A DNA stretch of 64,000 nucleotides from Pseudodesulfovibrio aespoeensis Aspo-2 (GCF_000176915.2 NC_014844.1:1736001-1800000), one strand, 5' to 3'. Shown: positions 50,372-58,253, counted from the first letter of the stretch. Translations and numbers: made by a program. The notes: generated by a model from the sequence alone, not told the origin.

Positions 50372-50494
50372 TTAGTTGCAGTTACAGTTAGTGCAACCAA
50401 AACACCACTTACCCTGACAGAACTCAGCCCAAATCTCTTCGGGAAAAGTCATGCCATCGAGCTCTTCAAACACGGGTTCTTCATAAGTGACCAT
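50372..50494 (-). CDS. RiPP precursor peptide, 40 aa, Cys-rich core
   Basis: Leader residues 1-25 are acidic (VTYEEPVFEELDGM then TFPEEIWAE). The C-terminal core reads FCQGKWCFGCTNCNCN, with cysteines at 26, 31, 34, 37 and 39 and Asn at 36, 38 and 40. A perfect AAGGAGG lies 7 nt before ATG 50494. It sits between the PqqD-like recognition gene and the tailoring genes and is followed by a strong hairpin, the standard layout of precursor genes. Cys side chains are usual targets of SPASM radical SAM enzymes. The leader-core boundary is inferred. Confidence 0.85.
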   Translation of the reverse strand: MVTYEEPVFEELDGMTFPEEIWAEFCQGKWCFGCTNCNCN

Positions 50495-50570
50495 TATAAC
50501 CTCCTTGCATTAGGATGTTTTACAAAGGCGAACCTAACCATTAGGCTCTACCAACCCTGTAAACTGCTGC

Positions 50571-50867
50571 TTACTCATTTTCAACAAGAACGCCACTCTC
50601 TGTCCATTTTTCCATAAGACCAGAAAGATCATTGATTAAGATGCCTTTCTCAACCGAGAACTTTTTTGTCAGGTTGTCTACGACGGCAGAGAAGGATACG
50701 TTCTCGGAGAAACTTTCCAGAATGGTAAAGGACGTTTCGTTGAGCTTGAATATTTTCCCTGTTGAAACATTAAAAAGGAAAAAGTCCTTTTCTCCATCAT
50801 TACCCCGGTGCAACATATAGTCATCGGAGAGAATAAAGAATTTGTGCATTATGTCATCAAGGTTCAT
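50571..50867 (-). CDS. PqqD-like RiPP recognition element protein
   Basis: 98 aa. The winged-helix PqqD fold pattern is visible: DFFLFNVSTGKIFKLNETSFTILESFSENVSFSAVVDNLTKKFSVEKGILINDLSGLMEKWTESGVL (family pattern). Such proteins bind the precursor leader and present it to a radical SAM partner. The stop is 76 bp before the precursor start and its ATG overlaps the radical SAM stop, so it is coupled to that enzyme. Confidence 0.88.
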   Translation of the reverse strand: MNLDDIMHKFFILSDDYMLHRGNDGEKDFFLFNVSTGKIFKLNETSFTILESFSENVSFSAVVDNLTKKFSVEKGILINDLSGLMEKWTESGVLVENE

Positions 50868-51916
50868 TGTGATTCTCCTGTTTTATATTTCCAGCATAAT
50901 GGATCTTGCGCTAAATAATCCCCGTTCTCTGCATAAGCAGCAGCCCTGCAACCTCCGCAGCGGCCCAAGTCTTCACATGTGCCACATGAGGATGTCATTC
51001 GATTTTTTCGTCTTATATTCCACAGAATATCTGACTTGTACCAAATCTTAAAAATACCATCGTTAAGTACGTTGCCTATGGGGATAGGTAGCCGCCTGCA
51101 AGGATATGCCGTTCCATCATGCATAATGCATAAACTTGAATAACCGACTGGGCAGAATCCTCCGAGAGATTCATCAATCAGATGCCACAACGGTCGAGAT
51201 GTTCTGATCTTAAGTTTTCTCCCGCTGCTCTCGATCTGTTTTTTCTTCTGCTTAATCTGCTCATAAATTTCTTTTAATCTGTCTGCGGACAGCTTCAATT
51301 GATCAGAATCAGAATTCCCTAAGGGAGTGTAGCGCTCAATTGTTAACGCATCTATCCCCATTCTGTCTGCCAGATCAATGATGTCCGCTACAGATCCTGC
51401 ATTTTCTTGATTCAGAGTGAACATTACGGCAGTGGGAATGCCGACCAAGATAAGTTTTTCTAGACCATTAATTGCTTTGCTGAAACTCCCTTTCCCCCTC
51501 ATAAGGTCGTGAACCTGTTCAGTTCCACCATCAATGGAGATCTGCACCTCTTTCAGCTTCTTAAATTTTGTGAGCTTGGCAATTTTCTTGTCATCTATGA
51601 GAGTTCCATTTGATAAGATCCCAGCCCAGTAGAAAGCCTTATCCTTCTCGATCTTATTAAGGAGATGCAATAGCTTTTCAAATTCAAGAAAGGGCTCACC
51701 TCCTGTAAGTGAAATCCTTCCATTTTTTTTCCATGTTGAAATGGCCTTCGATAATTCAGCATATATTGCATCAAGCTGGGCAACAGGCACAGGTTGAGCC
51801 TTATAATCTTCTTGGTAGCAATGCCGACACCTCAAGTTGCATGATTCCAGAAAATGCCATTGGATATAAAATCCCGAATTCTCAACCTGTGAGGTGTCGT
51901 CAGTTATTTTAGTCAT
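50864..51916 (-). CDS. Radical SAM/SPASM peptide maturase
   Basis: 350 aa. The [4Fe-4S]-SAM motif CNLRCRHC has C26, C30 and C33, followed by SLTGGEPFLE and QISIDGG. The SPASM region holds auxiliary cluster cysteines: FCPVGYSSLCIMHDGTAYPCRRLP, then CGTCEDLGRCGGCRAAAY and DPLCW. This is the architecture of sactionine, ranthipeptide, thioether and related peptide maturases. It is coupled to the PqqD-like gene and acts most probably on the Cys-rich precursor at 50372-50494. Confidence 0.92.
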   Translation of the reverse strand: MTKITDDTSQVENSGFYIQWHFLESCNLRCRHCYQEDYKAQPVPVAQLDAIYAELSKAISTWKKNGRISLTGGEPFLEFEKLLHLLNKIEKDKAFYWAGILSNGTLIDDKKIAKLTKFKKLKEVQISIDGGTEQVHDLMRGKGSFSKAINGLEKLILVGIPTAVMFTLNQENAGSVADIIDLADRMGIDALTIERYTPLGNSDSDQLKLSADRLKEIYEQIKQKKKQIESSGRKLKIRTSRPLWHLIDESLGGFCPVGYSSLCIMHDGTAYPCRRLPIPIGNVLNDGIFKIWYKSDILWNIRRKNRMTSSCGTCEDLGRCGGCRAAAYAENGDYLAQDPLCWKYKTGESQ

Positions 51917-52101
51917 TGAAATTCCTTAAATTTCTTACTTTTAACCCAGACGTCAATCTCGTCCCGGTCAAACCTCCACTGGGTTCCGATCTTGGAACCG
52001 GGCAGCTCGCCTTTTTGGGCCATCTGATAGAGCTTGCTGCGGCTCATTTTCAGATAGCCGGAAAGCTCCTCGATGGTCAGCCATTTGTCTTGTGATTCCA
52101 T
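51913..52101 (-). CDS. Excisionase-type helix-turn-helix protein
   Basis: 62 aa from ATG 52101 (GTG 52110 is an alternative). It has the MerR/Xis-like winged helix WLTIEELSGYLKMSRSKLYQMAQKGELPGSKIGTQWRFDRDEIDVWV (family pattern). Usually a DNA-binding excisionase or repressor. Its stop overlaps the radical SAM start, so it heads the RiPP operon and may regulate it, or it may be a mobility factor carried with the cassette. Its codons are more GC-rich than the genes that follow. Confidence 0.75.
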   Translation of the reverse strand: MESQDKWLTIEELSGYLKMSRSKLYQMAQKGELPGSKIGTQWRFDRDEIDVWVKSKKFKEFQ

Positions 52102-52145
52102 GTTAGTCACCGCTCATCTGAATTCTTAGCAACAAATAATAACAT

Positions 52146-52174
52146 AAAATAACGAATGACAGGCATATTTTCAA
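52146..52174 (-). promoter_or_regulatory. Sigma-70-type promoter of the RiPP operon
   Basis: On the - strand TTGAAA (52174-52169), 17-bp spacer, TATTTT (52151-52146), about 45 bp before the HTH gene. It gives the cassette host-type expression independent of the rightward phage motif. Confidence 0.65.
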
Positions 52175-52240
52175 GCCAAATCTCGGAAACTTCGAGGAAA
52201 TTCCCGGCTGAACCCCGACCGCTGAAATTCACCGTCACCC

Positions 52241-52272
52241 TCCGACACATCGCCGACGCTTCCGGTAAGTAA
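52241..52272 (+). promoter_or_regulatory. Phage two-block promoter-like motif, copy S6
   Basis: TCCGAC, 14 bp, TCCGGTAAGTAA, 56 bp before the methyltransferase-protease gene. It shares flanking CACAT and CGCTGAA with S5 on the other side of the cassette. Confidence 0.75.
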
Positions 52273-52328
52273 CCGCTGAACGCTCCCCGCAGGTCGCGGA
52301 GAGCACAGCAAACTGACCGGAGACGTTG

Positions 52329-54725
52329 ATGGAACTGTTCGCCACAGACCTGGAAAGGCTGGCGTTTCTACTGGAGGCCGATGCGGCGCTGACTCTCGAT
52401 CCCGATGTGCTCGGGTCCGAAGCCGCCGAACAGTCCGCTCCTGAAGAGCTCCCTCCCGAGAAACGCCCCAAATACATCACCAACTACATCGGCAGTAAGC
52501 AGAAGCTCGTCGACTGGATCTGGAAGCATACCCCGGAAGGCACTGGCACGGTGCTGGATGCCTTTTCGGGGTCTGCGGTCGTGGCCTACATGTACAAGAC
52601 CAAGGGCCTCCAGGTCATCGCCAACGACCGGCTCCGCTACTGCCACCATGCCGCCAAGGCGATCATCGAGAACAACTCGGTTCGCCTGAGCGAGGACGAG
52701 ATCGAGGCGCTCCTGGCCGACAACGCCAAGGCGGGCAGCTTTGTTCAGGACAACTTCAAAGGCATCTTCTTCGCCAAGGGCGTCCACGCGCTGATCGACA
52801 CCATCCGCGCCAACTGCGACAAGCTCTCCGGCTTCAAGAAAGACATCGCCCTGTTCGGCCTCGGCAAGACCTGCATGAGCGGCAAGGGCGGCTTCGGCCA
52901 CTTCTCGTCGTCCACCGATTATGGCCGCCGTCAGGACACCCCCGACGAATTCAAGGATCGACTGCGCAAGAACCTGCAGCGTATCAACGCCCTGGTCTTC
53001 GACAACGACAAGGAGAACAAGGCATACCGGCAGGACATCAACGACCTGCTGCCGAAAGCCAAGGCGGATCTGGCCTACTTCGATCCGCCCTACGCCACCG
53101 AGTTTTCGACCACCAACTACGAGCGGGCCTACCACTTCGTGGAGGGGCTCATGACCTATTGGGAAGGGCTCGAAATCAAGGCCGACACCAAGGTCAAATA
53201 TTACGAGACCGACCACAAGACCGTCACCAAGGCCAACGCCAGCGAGTTCTTCCAGACCTTTCTCGGCAACGCCAAGCACATCCCGCACTGGCTGATCTCC
53301 TACCGCGATCACGCCTATCCCAACGAGCAGGAGATGAAGCGGATCATCGGCTCCTTCGGCAAACAGAGCCGGATGAAGTCCAAGGATCACCACTACGCCA
53401 TCACCTCCAAGCACGGCGAGGCTTCAAACGCCAAGGAGCGTCTGTTCGTCTGCGCCCCCGGGGCCAAGGCCAGCGCCGAGCGGGAGGAGAAACCCGTTCC
53501 GATGGCCGCCGCCGCGAACTTCCACACCAGCATCCCCGTGGATATCCGGCTGGGCGAAGGCGAACGCCTCACGACCGAGGCCATGGATGTCGGCTCGGCG
53601 GGCGACCCCCAATTCAGCTTCGTGCTCTGCCGCACCGGCACCAACAAGAACGGCGATCACTTCACCGCCGAGGAGTTGTCCGGTCGGCATATGACGGCCG
53701 TGAACAAGAAGGTCGATCTGCAGCATTCACAGGAGTTCAACGACATCGTGGGCGGCATCGTCGCCGCCGACTACCTGGAGGACGACAACGGCGGCCGCGT
53801 GGAATGCGTCGGTGAGCTGTACGTCCACGACACCCCGGCCGCCCGGCTGGCTTACAAGCTGATGAAGCGCGGGATCATCTCCCAGGTCTCCATGGAGTGC
53901 GACTACCAGGAGGGCGAATGCTCGGTCTGCCACAAGCGCTTCCAGAACAAGGCCGACTACTGCACCCACCTGCGTAAATTCAAGGGCCGTGATTTCAATG
54001 GCCAACCCGTTTTCGAGATTCTGCACGGCGTCACTTTCACCGGACTGGGACTGCTCGACCGCAAGGGCGCGGACGAGAACGCCAGGATTCTGCAGGTGGC
54101 GTCCCTTCAGAGCCAGCCCGACCAATCCCAACCCGAAGGAGATTCCACGATGGAAGACAAAACCAAACCTACCGATGAACCGGCCGTCGAAGCGGCCAAG
54201 AAGAAACCCGCCCAGCAGGAAGGCGATCCCGCTCGCGTTACCGACCTGGAAAAGGAAAACCGGCAGCTCAAGGCCCAGGTCGCCGAGCTGCAGAAACGCG
54301 TCCAGGAACTGGAAGCCGAACAAAAGGCGGCCGCCTGCCGCTCCCGGGCCAAGAAGCTGCTCATCCGGCTGGAGAAGCAAGGGCTCTCCTTTGCTTCCGA
54401 TGAGGACCGGGAAGCCGAGCTGAAACGCCTGGCCGAACTGTCCGACGAAGCCTTCGCCGCCACCGAGGCCGCTTACGAACGCCTGCCCAAATCGGCCAAA
54501 GCGGACAAGGACAAGGAAGAGAAACCCGCCGACAGCGACCAGGGCGGCAAGCCCGCCGCCAAGGCGTCGACGGAAACCCCGCTGCGCAGTGACGCTGGTG
54601 TCCGTCCCCACGATGTGGATGACCGCAAGGTGTCGCTCGAGGATCGTCTGCGCGACGGGTTCATGGCCGCTTACCGCAACCGTGTCGGCGAGGACTCTCC
54701 CGAACACTCGGAACACAACGCATAA
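52329..54725 (+). CDS. Fusion of adenine-N6 DNA methyltransferase, prohead protease and scaffold
   Basis: 798 aa, three parts. (1) Residues ~45-370: D12-class adenine methyltransferase with SAM motif VLDAFSGSAVVAY and catalytic DPPY in LAYFDPPYATEF (near 242-245). (2) ~395-590: capsid maturation protease-like domain (FVLCRTGTNKNGDHFTAEEL; VDLQHSQEFNDIVGGIV with a candidate catalytic His) containing a CSVCHKRF...CTHLRKF zinc finger. (3) ~600-798: charged, coiled-coil scaffold (TDLEKENRQLKAQVAELQKR). The frame is continuous with no stop or shift. The protease-scaffold part belongs with the head genes; the methyltransferase is an added N-terminal domain. Confidence 0.82.
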   Translation: MELFATDLERLAFLLEADAALTLDPDVLGSEAAEQSAPEELPPEKRPKYITNYIGSKQKLVDWIWKHTPEGTGTVLDAFSGSAVVAYMYKTKGLQVIANDRLRYCHHAAKAIIENNSVRLSEDEIEALLADNAKAGSFVQDNFKGIFFAKGVHALIDTIRANCDKLSGFKKDIALFGLGKTCMSGKGGFGHFSSSTDYGRRQDTPDEFKDRLRKNLQRINALVFDNDKENKAYRQDINDLLPKAKADLAYFDPPYATEFSTTNYERAYHFVEGLMTYWEGLEIKADTKVKYYETDHKTVTKANASEFFQTFLGNAKHIPHWLISYRDHAYPNEQEMKRIIGSFGKQSRMKSKDHHYAITSKHGEASNAKERLFVCAPGAKASAEREEKPVPMAAAANFHTSIPVDIRLGEGERLTTEAMDVGSAGDPQFSFVLCRTGTNKNGDHFTAEELSGRHMTAVNKKVDLQHSQEFNDIVGGIVAADYLEDDNGGRVECVGELYVHDTPAARLAYKLMKRGIISQVSMECDYQEGECSVCHKRFQNKADYCTHLRKFKGRDFNGQPVFEILHGVTFTGLGLLDRKGADENARILQVASLQSQPDQSQPEGDSTMEDKTKPTDEPAVEAAKKKPAQQEGDPARVTDLEKENRQLKAQVAELQKRVQELEAEQKAAACRSRAKKLLIRLEKQGLSFASDEDREAELKRLAELSDEAFAATEAAYERLPKSAKADKDKEEKPADSDQGGKPAAKASTETPLRSDAGVRPHDVDDRKVSLEDRLRDGFMAAYRNRVGEDSPEHSEHNA

Positions 54726-54737
54726 GGAGGAAACACC

Positions 54738-55100
54738 ATGTCATTCATTAATCCGTGTCACCGCAGCCTCGCCTACGGCGATGGCCACATCCAGGGCGAC
54801 GGGCAGCTCGGTCAGATGGTCCGCGTAGTCGGCAACGACCTGTTCGCCGTCAACACCGATCCCACCAAGCGCTCCTTCGGCATCCTGATCAAGGACTACG
54901 CCGGTGGAGAGATGCCCGGCATCTACTGCGACGGCGGCGTTTACGAGACCGACGTCTTCGAAGGGACTATCGCCGCCGGGGATGACCTGAAAGTCTCCGC
55001 CAACGGCCGACTGACCAACGGTATCGCAGCGGGAGAACGCCTGGTCGCCCACGCCATCTCCGTACAGAGCGGCGTTCTCAAATTCCGTCTGTTCGTCTAA
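54738..55100 (+). CDS. Capsid decoration-like protein (DUF2190-like)
   Basis: 120 aa, beta-rich. It contains AYGDGHIQGDGQLGQMVRVVGNDLFAVNTDPTKRSFGILIKDYAGGEMPGIYCDGGVYE and FEGTIAAGDDLKVSANGRL. Size, composition and location between the protease-scaffold and the major capsid gene fit a head-stabilising decoration protein. AAGGAGG precedes ATG 54738. Confidence 0.7.
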   Translation: MSFINPCHRSLAYGDGHIQGDGQLGQMVRVVGNDLFAVNTDPTKRSFGILIKDYAGGEMPGIYCDGGVYETDVFEGTIAAGDDLKVSANGRLTNGIAAGERLVAHAISVQSGVLKFRLFV

Positions 55101-55118
55101 CCCAAGGAGCCAACGCAC

Positions 55119-55982
55119 ATGAAAACCAATCAGTTGAAGATTCATTCCCAGGAATACATGGAAACCATGGCGCGGCTCATGAGCGAGGCTCTCGAGTCGC
55201 CGGAAGGCATGCGGGCATTGGCCGCCGCCATTGCCGCGCCTATCGAACAGGAGATCAAGCGCAAGGAGATCTCCTCGCTGTTGCTCACCAAGCACACGCT
55301 GCCCAAGGGCGAACGCCCGGTCTACCAGAAGAAACCGACCGTCAAGGCCCACTGGATCAGCAAGGATGGCGACGCCCAGGAGCAGGAGGTGGGCAAGGAC
55401 GAGGTCGAGTTCCCCACCAACCGTATCCACTCCAATCCGATGGTGGATGTTTCCGTCCTCAAGAATGGCAACATCGGCACGCTGATGGACATCCAGACCA
55501 GCGCCGCCGACGCCATCCGCAAGGAGATGGACCGCCGTACCATCTCGGTGTTGTCCTCGGCCATCCCGGCGTCCAACATCATCGAGGTCACCGGTGACGT
55601 GCTCACCGAAGAGGCGCTGAACGAGGCCATCTCGATCATCGAGGACCTGGAGCTTTCGGTGAAGTACATCGTCATGCGCGGCCGCCGGTTCAACGACATG
55701 CGCGGCTGGAATCTCGATCCCCAGACCAAGCTCGAGCTGCGTCAGAAGGGTGTCATCAAAAACTACGGCACCGGCGGCATTCTGCTGACCGCCTCCATGC
55801 CGTTGGACGAGATCATCATCGTCCCGGATGAAGAGGTCGGAAAGATGCCGGTTCGCGAGAACCTGAAGACGGAGTCCATCGACCAGAAGACCCGCTTCAA
55901 GACCGGCTGGTTGGTGTGGTCCGAGATCGGTCAGGGCATTACCCGCCCCGACATCATGGCCAAGGTCAAACTGGTTCCGTAA
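55119..55982 (+). CDS. Major capsid protein (HK97-fold type)
   Basis: 287 aa. It follows protease-scaffold and decoration genes as expected, with AAGGAG upstream. Segments such as HSNPMVDVSVLKNGNIGTLMDIQTSAADAIRKEMDRR and DEIIIVPDEEVGKMPVRENL fit the axial and peripheral domains of tailed-phage capsid proteins. The assignment rests on context and size; I cannot name a specific subfamily. Confidence 0.75.
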   Translation: MKTNQLKIHSQEYMETMARLMSEALESPEGMRALAAAIAAPIEQEIKRKEISSLLLTKHTLPKGERPVYQKKPTVKAHWISKDGDAQEQEVGKDEVEFPTNRIHSNPMVDVSVLKNGNIGTLMDIQTSAADAIRKEMDRRTISVLSSAIPASNIIEVTGDVLTEEALNEAISIIEDLELSVKYIVMRGRRFNDMRGWNLDPQTKLELRQKGVIKNYGTGGILLTASMPLDEIIIVPDEEVGKMPVRENLKTESIDQKTRFKTGWLVWSEIGQGITRPDIMAKVKLVP

Positions 55983-56001
55983 TCTTAGGAGGTGACGTGA
56001 G

Positions 56002-56361
56002 ATGAATCGAATCAAGAACATCCGTCCCGGCGTTCTGGTGATCCCCGACGCCGGGTTGAAACTCAAGCCCGGCCAGGTGGTCGAGGTGGAACGCCTCACC
56101 AAGCAGATCCAGGCGGCGCTCAAGAACGGCCGCCTGGCCATGGCCGACAAACCGAAGCAGGAACCGGTCGTGAGTCCCGAGCCCGACCAGGACGCGGAAC
56201 CGGTGGACCTGAGTAAGCTCTCCGCCACCGACGCCATCTCCAAGGTCAACGAGGAGGCCAATCCCGAGACCCTCAAGGGCTACATGGAAACCGAAAAACG
56301 CCGCACGGTGATCGACGCGCTCAAGAGCCGTCTGGAGGGCATGCAAGGTGCTGCTGAGTGA
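56002..56361 (+). CDS. Phage head-region protein of unknown function
   Basis: 119 aa. The N-terminus RIKNIRPGVLVIPDAGLKLKPGQVVEVERLTKQI is a small beta domain, and the C-terminal half is charged and helical. It resembles small proteins that lie between capsid and connector genes. Ends 14 bp inside the next gene. Confidence 0.6.
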   Translation: MNRIKNIRPGVLVIPDAGLKLKPGQVVEVERLTKQIQAALKNGRLAMADKPKQEPVVSPEPDQDAEPVDLSKLSATDAISKVNEEANPETLKGYMETEKRRTVIDALKSRLEGMQGAAE

Positions 56362-56812
56362 TCTGATCGCCGACCTGCGGCTCGATCTTTCCGATCCGGG
56401 CGCATCTCTCTTCGAGGACCAGACTCTGGATAGATGCGTCCGGAAGGCCGTTTTTCGAGTCGGCCGCGATCTTGACCAAACGCTGACGGTAACGGCCGGA
56501 GAGATCATCCCCGATCCCTCCGGAGAGGTTCGGGAGCTCTTGGTGATCATGGCACAGATCCACGCCTGCCAGGTCATGCGGTCGGCCACCGCCAACGCCT
56601 TTTCTTTTTCCAGCGGCGACAAGCGGGTGGACAAAACCGGCCAGCCTGGCCATTGGGCCAAGCTCGAGGCCGATCTGCTCGCGGACTACCGCCAGCGGCT
56701 CACCGAGTTGCGCCCGGCCACCCAGCTCGACCGGGAAGCCTACATCCTGACTCCGGGCGGCCTCACGCCGGTCATCTACGAACAAGGGATCGACCTCGAT
56801 GTTGTTGAATGA
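56348..56812 (+). CDS. Head-tail connector protein (adaptor-like)
   Basis: 154 aa from GTG 56348. Helical, with LIADLRLDLSDPGASLFEDQTLDRCVRKAVFRVGRDL, the pattern of gp6/gp15-type head-tail adaptors that dock below the portal. Overlaps the genes on both sides by 14 bp. Confidence 0.65.
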   Translation: MLLSDLIADLRLDLSDPGASLFEDQTLDRCVRKAVFRVGRDLDQTLTVTAGEIIPDPSGEVRELLVIMAQIHACQVMRSATANAFSFSSGDKRVDKTGQPGHWAKLEADLLADYRQRLTELRPATQLDREAYILTPGGLTPVIYEQGIDLDVVE

Positions 56813-57158
56813 CCGGGAACGCGCAGAAGCCGTGGCCGACGTCGCCCGGCTGATCCTCTCCTCGGGTCAGACCGCACGCATCCTGCGCGTAGTCCCCGGC
56901 GACCGGCTCTACGGCACCGACGACGCAGAATACGCGGAAGTCTCACTCATCCCCCTTGAACTGAACGAAACCCCGCCGGAGGAGCTGAGCGGCAAAATCG
57001 ACGCGCTCGCCTGCGTCCTTCCCGATGCCGACGTCCAGGGTGAAGACCGCCTGGCCACCGGTAGGGAAACCTATCGCATACAGAGTGTGGAAGAAGAACA
57101 CTTCTTCGGCACCGTCACCCACAAAAACCTGCAACTGGTGAAACTCAATGGGCGTTAG
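56799..57158 (+). CDS. Head completion/stopper-like protein
   Basis: 119 aa from ATG 56799. Mostly beta (RILRVVPGDRLYGTDDAEYAEVSLIPLELNETPPEEL; RETYRIQSVEEEHFFGTVTHKNLQLVKL). Size and order (adaptor, this gene, gp10-like gene) match head-tail joining stopper proteins. Inference mainly from synteny. Confidence 0.55.
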   Translation: MLLNDRERAEAVADVARLILSSGQTARILRVVPGDRLYGTDDAEYAEVSLIPLELNETPPEELSGKIDALACVLPDADVQGEDRLATGRETYRIQSVEEEHFFGTVTHKNLQLVKLNGR

Positions 57159-57633
57159 GCGGACCGGTGACTGGGACAAGGCCCGCGCCAAGCTGACCAC
57201 CGGCATGGGGCCGCGCCTGGCCACGGCCCTGCGTCAGGCCACGATCCGCAACGCTCTTTTTCTGGTGCGCGAGATCCAGCGGGGGATTCGCTCCCAGGCC
57301 CCGGGCGGACAAGCCTTCGTGAAACTCGCCGAGAGCACCATCGAGCGCAAAGGTTCCAGCAAGGCGCTCATCGACACCGGCTTTCTCGTCAACGCCATCA
57401 CCCAGAAGATCATGGCCGACAAGGCGTTCGTCGGCCTGCTGCGCGGCACCGTCAACAAGGATGGGGAAGACATGGTGAACATCGGTGCCGTCATGGAGTA
57501 CGGGGCCACCATCAAACATCCGAACGGCGCGACCATCATCATCCCCGCCAGACCCTTTCTGCATCCGGTGATGGAGAAGTACCGCGAGCAGATCCTCCAG
57601 AACTATCGCGAGGCGATCCGCTCCGCGCTTTGA
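57148..57633 (+). CDS. HK97 gp10-like / virion morphogenesis protein
   Basis: 161 aa. Basic helical start, then LIDTGFLVNAITQKIM and VGAVMEYGATIKHPNGATIIIPARPFLHPVMEKY-like segments (reads IGAVMEYGATI), typical of gp10/tail-completion proteins, in which MEYG and ARPFL recur. Functions at the head-tail or tail-completion interface. Overlaps the previous gene by 11 bp. Confidence 0.75.
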   Translation: MGVRRTGDWDKARAKLTTGMGPRLATALRQATIRNALFLVREIQRGIRSQAPGGQAFVKLAESTIERKGSSKALIDTGFLVNAITQKIMADKAFVGLLRGTVNKDGEDMVNIGAVMEYGATIKHPNGATIIIPARPFLHPVMEKYREQILQNYREAIRSAL

Positions 57634-57636
57634 GCC

Positions 57637-57668
57637 TCCGACACATCGCCAGCGCTTCCGGTAAGTAA
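57637..57668 (+). promoter_or_regulatory. Phage two-block promoter-like motif, copy S7
   Basis: TCCGAC, 14 bp, TCCGGTAAGTAA. Starts 3 bp after the gp10-like stop and ends 24 bp before the tail gene at 57693, so it marks the head/tail operon boundary. Confidence 0.75.
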
Positions 57669-57692
57669 CCAGGCAGAAAACGGAGGCGTCCT

Positions 57693-58241
57693 TTGAGCAC
57701 GATACAGACCGTCACAGAAACCCTGATCCGCCTGGCCAAGCAGGCCATCCACCCGGACACCGTGCTGGTGTTCCCGGATGACCTGTTCGAGGTCCAGCGC
57801 ACCCCCAGCGTCATCCTCCAGGGGCCGAAGCTGACGGAAGATCGTTTCCGCCGCAGCCAGAGCCGCCTGTTCGAGAAGAATGTCGCGGAGCTGAGTTTCG
57901 AGGAGTGCCGATTTCCCCGGCTCTATCACCTCGATTTCGATCTGGTGGTGACCGTGGACCGGGAGGCCGAACTGCTCGGTTTTCACGAGTCGGTTTCGCG
58001 GTTCCTCCAGCTTCACCCGGAGATCGCCATCGCCGACCAGGGCAGCCTGAACCTCACGGAACTGGTTCCTCTGGGCGGCCTGGCCCGGGTGAATCTCTCC
58101 AACCTCCGGCAGAGCTCCGGACGCATCCGCATCGAATCCTGCCCGGTGTACGACGGCGACCTGCGAGACGGTCGGCTGATCCGGGATCGGACCTTCCAGT
58201 TTCACGGCGACGTGACAGAGCAACGAACCATTCAACCGTAA
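57693..58241 (+). CDS. Tail terminator-like protein
   Basis: 182 aa from TTG 57693, 5 nt after GGAGG. Alpha/beta protein with FPDDLFEVQRTPSVILQGP and LDFDLVVTVDREAELLGFHESVSRFLQLHP. Located between gp10-like and sheath genes, where tail terminators lie in contractile phages. No catalytic motifs. Assignment by position and fold-like pattern. Confidence 0.55.
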   Translation: MSTIQTVTETLIRLAKQAIHPDTVLVFPDDLFEVQRTPSVILQGPKLTEDRFRRSQSRLFEKNVAELSFEECRFPRLYHLDFDLVVTVDREAELLGFHESVSRFLQLHPEIAIADQGSLNLTELVPLGGLARVNLSNLRQSSGRIRIESCPVYDGDLRDGRLIRDRTFQFHGDVTEQRTIQP

Positions 58242-58253
58242 AGGAGAACAACC

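Noticed and set aside
50324-50617. Rightward 97-aa frame across the RiPP precursor
   Set aside because: It begins in the hairpin, lacks a ribosome site, and lies antisense to a well-supported operon.
28233-57668. GGTAAGTAA motif as intron splice sites or transposon ends
   Set aside because: All seven rightward copies have the same orientation and lie before gene starts; there are no paired ends, no interrupted genes and no target duplications.
28233-57668. Two-block motif as transcription terminators
   Set aside because: No stem-loop of useful length and no T run; the conserved spacing fits promoters instead.
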